A DNA stretch of 5,763 bases from Desulfobacterales bacterium (lineage in GTDB: Bacteria > Desulfobacterota > Desulfobacteria > Desulfobacterales > C00003060). The DNA is taken from contig DAOUTV010000138.1 in assembly GCA_030668505.1 (NCBI GenBank), positions 1 to 5,763 of the forward strand, read 5' to 3'. The translations under genes and the position numbers were made by a program. Below, piece by piece: positions 4,662-5,763 of this stretch (positions are counted from its first letter, which is position 1; every line of letters starts with the position of its first letter). The notes under the pieces are model-generated. The model saw only the letters and a list, made by a program, of their open reading frames with translations, searched no databases and was not told where the DNA came from.

Positions 4662-4943
4662 CTATCGTTTGGTGGACCATCGAGGGGTTTCAACCCTATT
4701 TTTCAGGATCTTCTGGTAGGCCTCGGTGAGTTGAATAAATTTTTCGTGTGATCCCCCCTTGTCCGGATGGAGTTTGTGGGCCATCAAAATATGACAGAGG
4801 ACCCCGTCCGTAAGGGCGGGGGTGAATGTCATCCTTATGTACGCGGGAGTTTGAGGGTGCGAAATCCTCAATAACAAACACTTCCGCAATAAAGTGCCAC
4901 GGGCGTAAGCCCGTGGATATCTGTTTAGGTATGGTTCTTGCAT
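4662..4943 (-). pseudogene. Broken J-domain (DnaJ-like) gene
   Basis: Only the end of the frame, up to about 4795, looks like protein. AHKLHPDKGGSHEKFIQLTE followed by AYQKIL is the end of helix II, the HPD loop and helix III of a J domain, which stimulates Hsp70 ATPase. The residues before it (MQEPYLNRYPRAYARGTLLR and on) are merely the translation of a hairpin unit at 4802-4916 and do not resemble helix I or II. The front of the J domain is therefore missing, and no matching piece is visible upstream to 5013. The open frame of 93 codons survives by chance. A frame with a C-terminal J domain (DjlA-like layout) is one possible ancestor. A functional product is unlikely. Confidence 0.65.
4802..4916. 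mobile_element. Unit with two GTAA-loop hairpins, possible IS200/IS605-type remnant
   Basis: Two hairpins of the same design bound this 115-bp unit: CCCCGTCC-GTAA-GGGCGGGG (4802-4821, one G-T pair) and CCACGGGC-GTAA-GCCCGTGG (4897-4916, perfect). Between them lies a third, TTGAGG-N9-CCTCAA (4851-4871). Subterminal hairpins of this kind, with no terminal inverted repeats, are typical of IS200/IS605-family ends and of the small palindromic elements derived from them. No tnpA or tnpB is present. The left border coincides with the point where J-domain similarity stops, supporting insertion or replacement. Exact ends are not known. Confidence 0.5.
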
Positions 4944-5013
4944 GGCGTTCTCATTAGATTCAAGGAGTCAATTTGATATTCCCTCGATTGAGATAGCCTA
5001 TTGGAGGGATCGC

Positions 5014-5763
5014 ATGAGACGGCTTCTTCCCCGCATATTAGGCCGATCAGGTGAAAATGGGATGTTACATATCGAACACTTCAGAATAAGATCTTCTTTG
5101 CAGATACCTCTCTTGTTGATGCTAGCCTTAGCAATACTGATGTTTTGTACTCCGAATGTTTTTTGCAGCGGAGAGAGATATTACTACTACCTCCACATCA
5201 GTTCATTCCGCTTGAAGGAAAGTGCCGTCAGGGATGTCGCAAGGATACGAAATCAGGGCTACGATGCGATTGCCAAGCGTGAACGAGTTCCCGGTAAAGG
5301 ATATTGGTATCGTGTCTACATCGGCCCCTTCTCCTCGCTGCATAAAGCCAAGTTGAGGAGGGAGGAACTGAGAAGACAGAAGTTCGTTGAATATGTGGCT
5401 ATCAACAAGAATGAGTCGTTGATCGCGGACGACTTAGAGGAAAAGAAGGCGCCTGTCAGCCTACCCCCGGAGGCGGGACCTGTCGTCCCGGCAAAACCTG
5501 CCGAGGTTCCAGCAGCTCCTGAAAAACCTCCGGCACCAAAGAAGGTTCCAGTGCCAATTCCATCCATGGAAGAGCGCGAGCAGGTGAAACGGCCATTACC
5601 CGCGGCACCAACAAAGCCACCTGCGAGGATCAGTGCAAAACCTCCTCGAAAAATGCGAGAGTTCGCGCCGAAGGGAAGCGGTAGAAACATGGGCCTGGGC
5701 AACTTTTCCCTTGGCCTACAACATACCTACCGGAAGGTCCAACCTGAGGTTGCCAAACGCAAA
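5014..5763 (+). CDS. SPOR-domain envelope protein (partial, runs off the window)
   Basis: 250 codons are visible without a stop. The start is fixed by GGAGGG (5003-5008), five bases before the ATG. Residues 24-53 (RIRSSLQIPLLLMLALAILM and on) form a signal peptide or membrane anchor after an unusually long N-terminus; a later start at M17 is possible but lacks as good a ribosome site. Residues 56-131 are a SPOR domain (YYYYLHISSFRLKESAVRDV, then YWYRVYIGPFSSLHKAKLRR), which in known cases binds denuded peptidoglycan glycan, often at division sites. Residues 144-220 are a Pro/Ala/Lys-rich linker able to cross the periplasm. The last visible part (GLGNFSLGLQHTYRKVQ) could begin a beta-strand of an outer-membrane domain, but the window ends there. 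No clear promoter is seen upstream. Confidence 0.88.
   Translation, partial: MRRLLPRILGRSGENGMLHIEHFRIRSSLQIPLLLMLALAILMFCTPNVFCSGERYYYYLHISSFRLKESAVRDVARIRNQGYDAIAKRERVPGKGYWYRVYIGPFSSLHKAKLRREELRRQKFVEYVAINKNESLIADDLEEKKAPVSLPPEAGPVVPAKPAEVPAAPEKPPAPKKVPVPIPSMEEREQVKRPLPAAPTKPPARISAKPPRKMREFAPKGSGRNMGLGNFSLGLQHTYRKVQPEVAKRK

Noticed and set aside
5316..5702. 128-codon minus-strand frame rich in Gly/Ala/Phe
   Set aside because: It is antisense to the Pro/Ala/Lys linker of the SPOR gene; such linkers routinely leave the opposite strand open.

Overview
This is a 5.76 kb piece of a mid-GC Gram-negative bacterial chromosome. A sulfate-reducer-type Desulfobacterota (old Deltaproteobacteria) is the likeliest source. 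The case rests on a single PilZ protein with an ERRKYKRL start, a DUF3467 protein, a YajD-type HNH nuclease, a secreted SPOR protein and abundant intergenic palindromic repeats. This is inference, as no rRNA or tRNA is present. About a third of the window is repeat-rich non-coding DNA.

Layout. Positions 1-481 carry no gene but are packed with short hairpins, ending in a 53-bp palindromic repeat. Positions 482-1135 (minus) are a compact type II toxin-antitoxin operon, a Phd/YefM-type antitoxin followed by a VapC PIN toxin, with a near-consensus promoter. A REP-like inverted pair lies at 1258-1386. Positions 1429-2117 (minus) are a two-gene unit: an unknown 103-residue protein whose stop overlaps the start of a PilZ (c-di-GMP receptor) protein. 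A second, inverted copy of the 53-bp repeat lies at 2138-2189. Just outside it a palindrome matches a sigma-54 promoter reading into the PilZ unit. A 149-bp MITE-like palindromic element (2365-2513) ends 3 bp from the stop codon of a DUF3467 gene (2517-2795, minus). A COG1237-type metallo-beta-lactamase-fold hydrolase follows (2965-3819, minus).

A second copy of the hairpin-rich repeat of the left edge lies at 3891-3983. It is followed by yajD (3999-4385, minus), with an 18-bp inverted repeat over its promoter region. At 4662-4943 a broken J-domain gene keeps only the HPD motif and the following helix. Its front end is replaced by a unit bounded by two GTAA-loop hairpins, resembling IS200/IS605-type ends. 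From 5014 a plus-strand gene runs off the window: a secreted or membrane-anchored SPOR-domain protein with a long Pro/Ala/Lys-rich linker.

The intact genes do not form one pathway; they look like separate small transcription units divided by repeats. The clearest functional units are the toxin-antitoxin pair and the coupled unknown-PilZ pair, which share a segment bracketed by inverted 53-bp repeats. I see no convincing new multi-gene system. The parts that deserve a closer look are that bracketed segment, the unknown PilZ partner, the MITE-like element and the hairpin unit that broke the J-domain gene.
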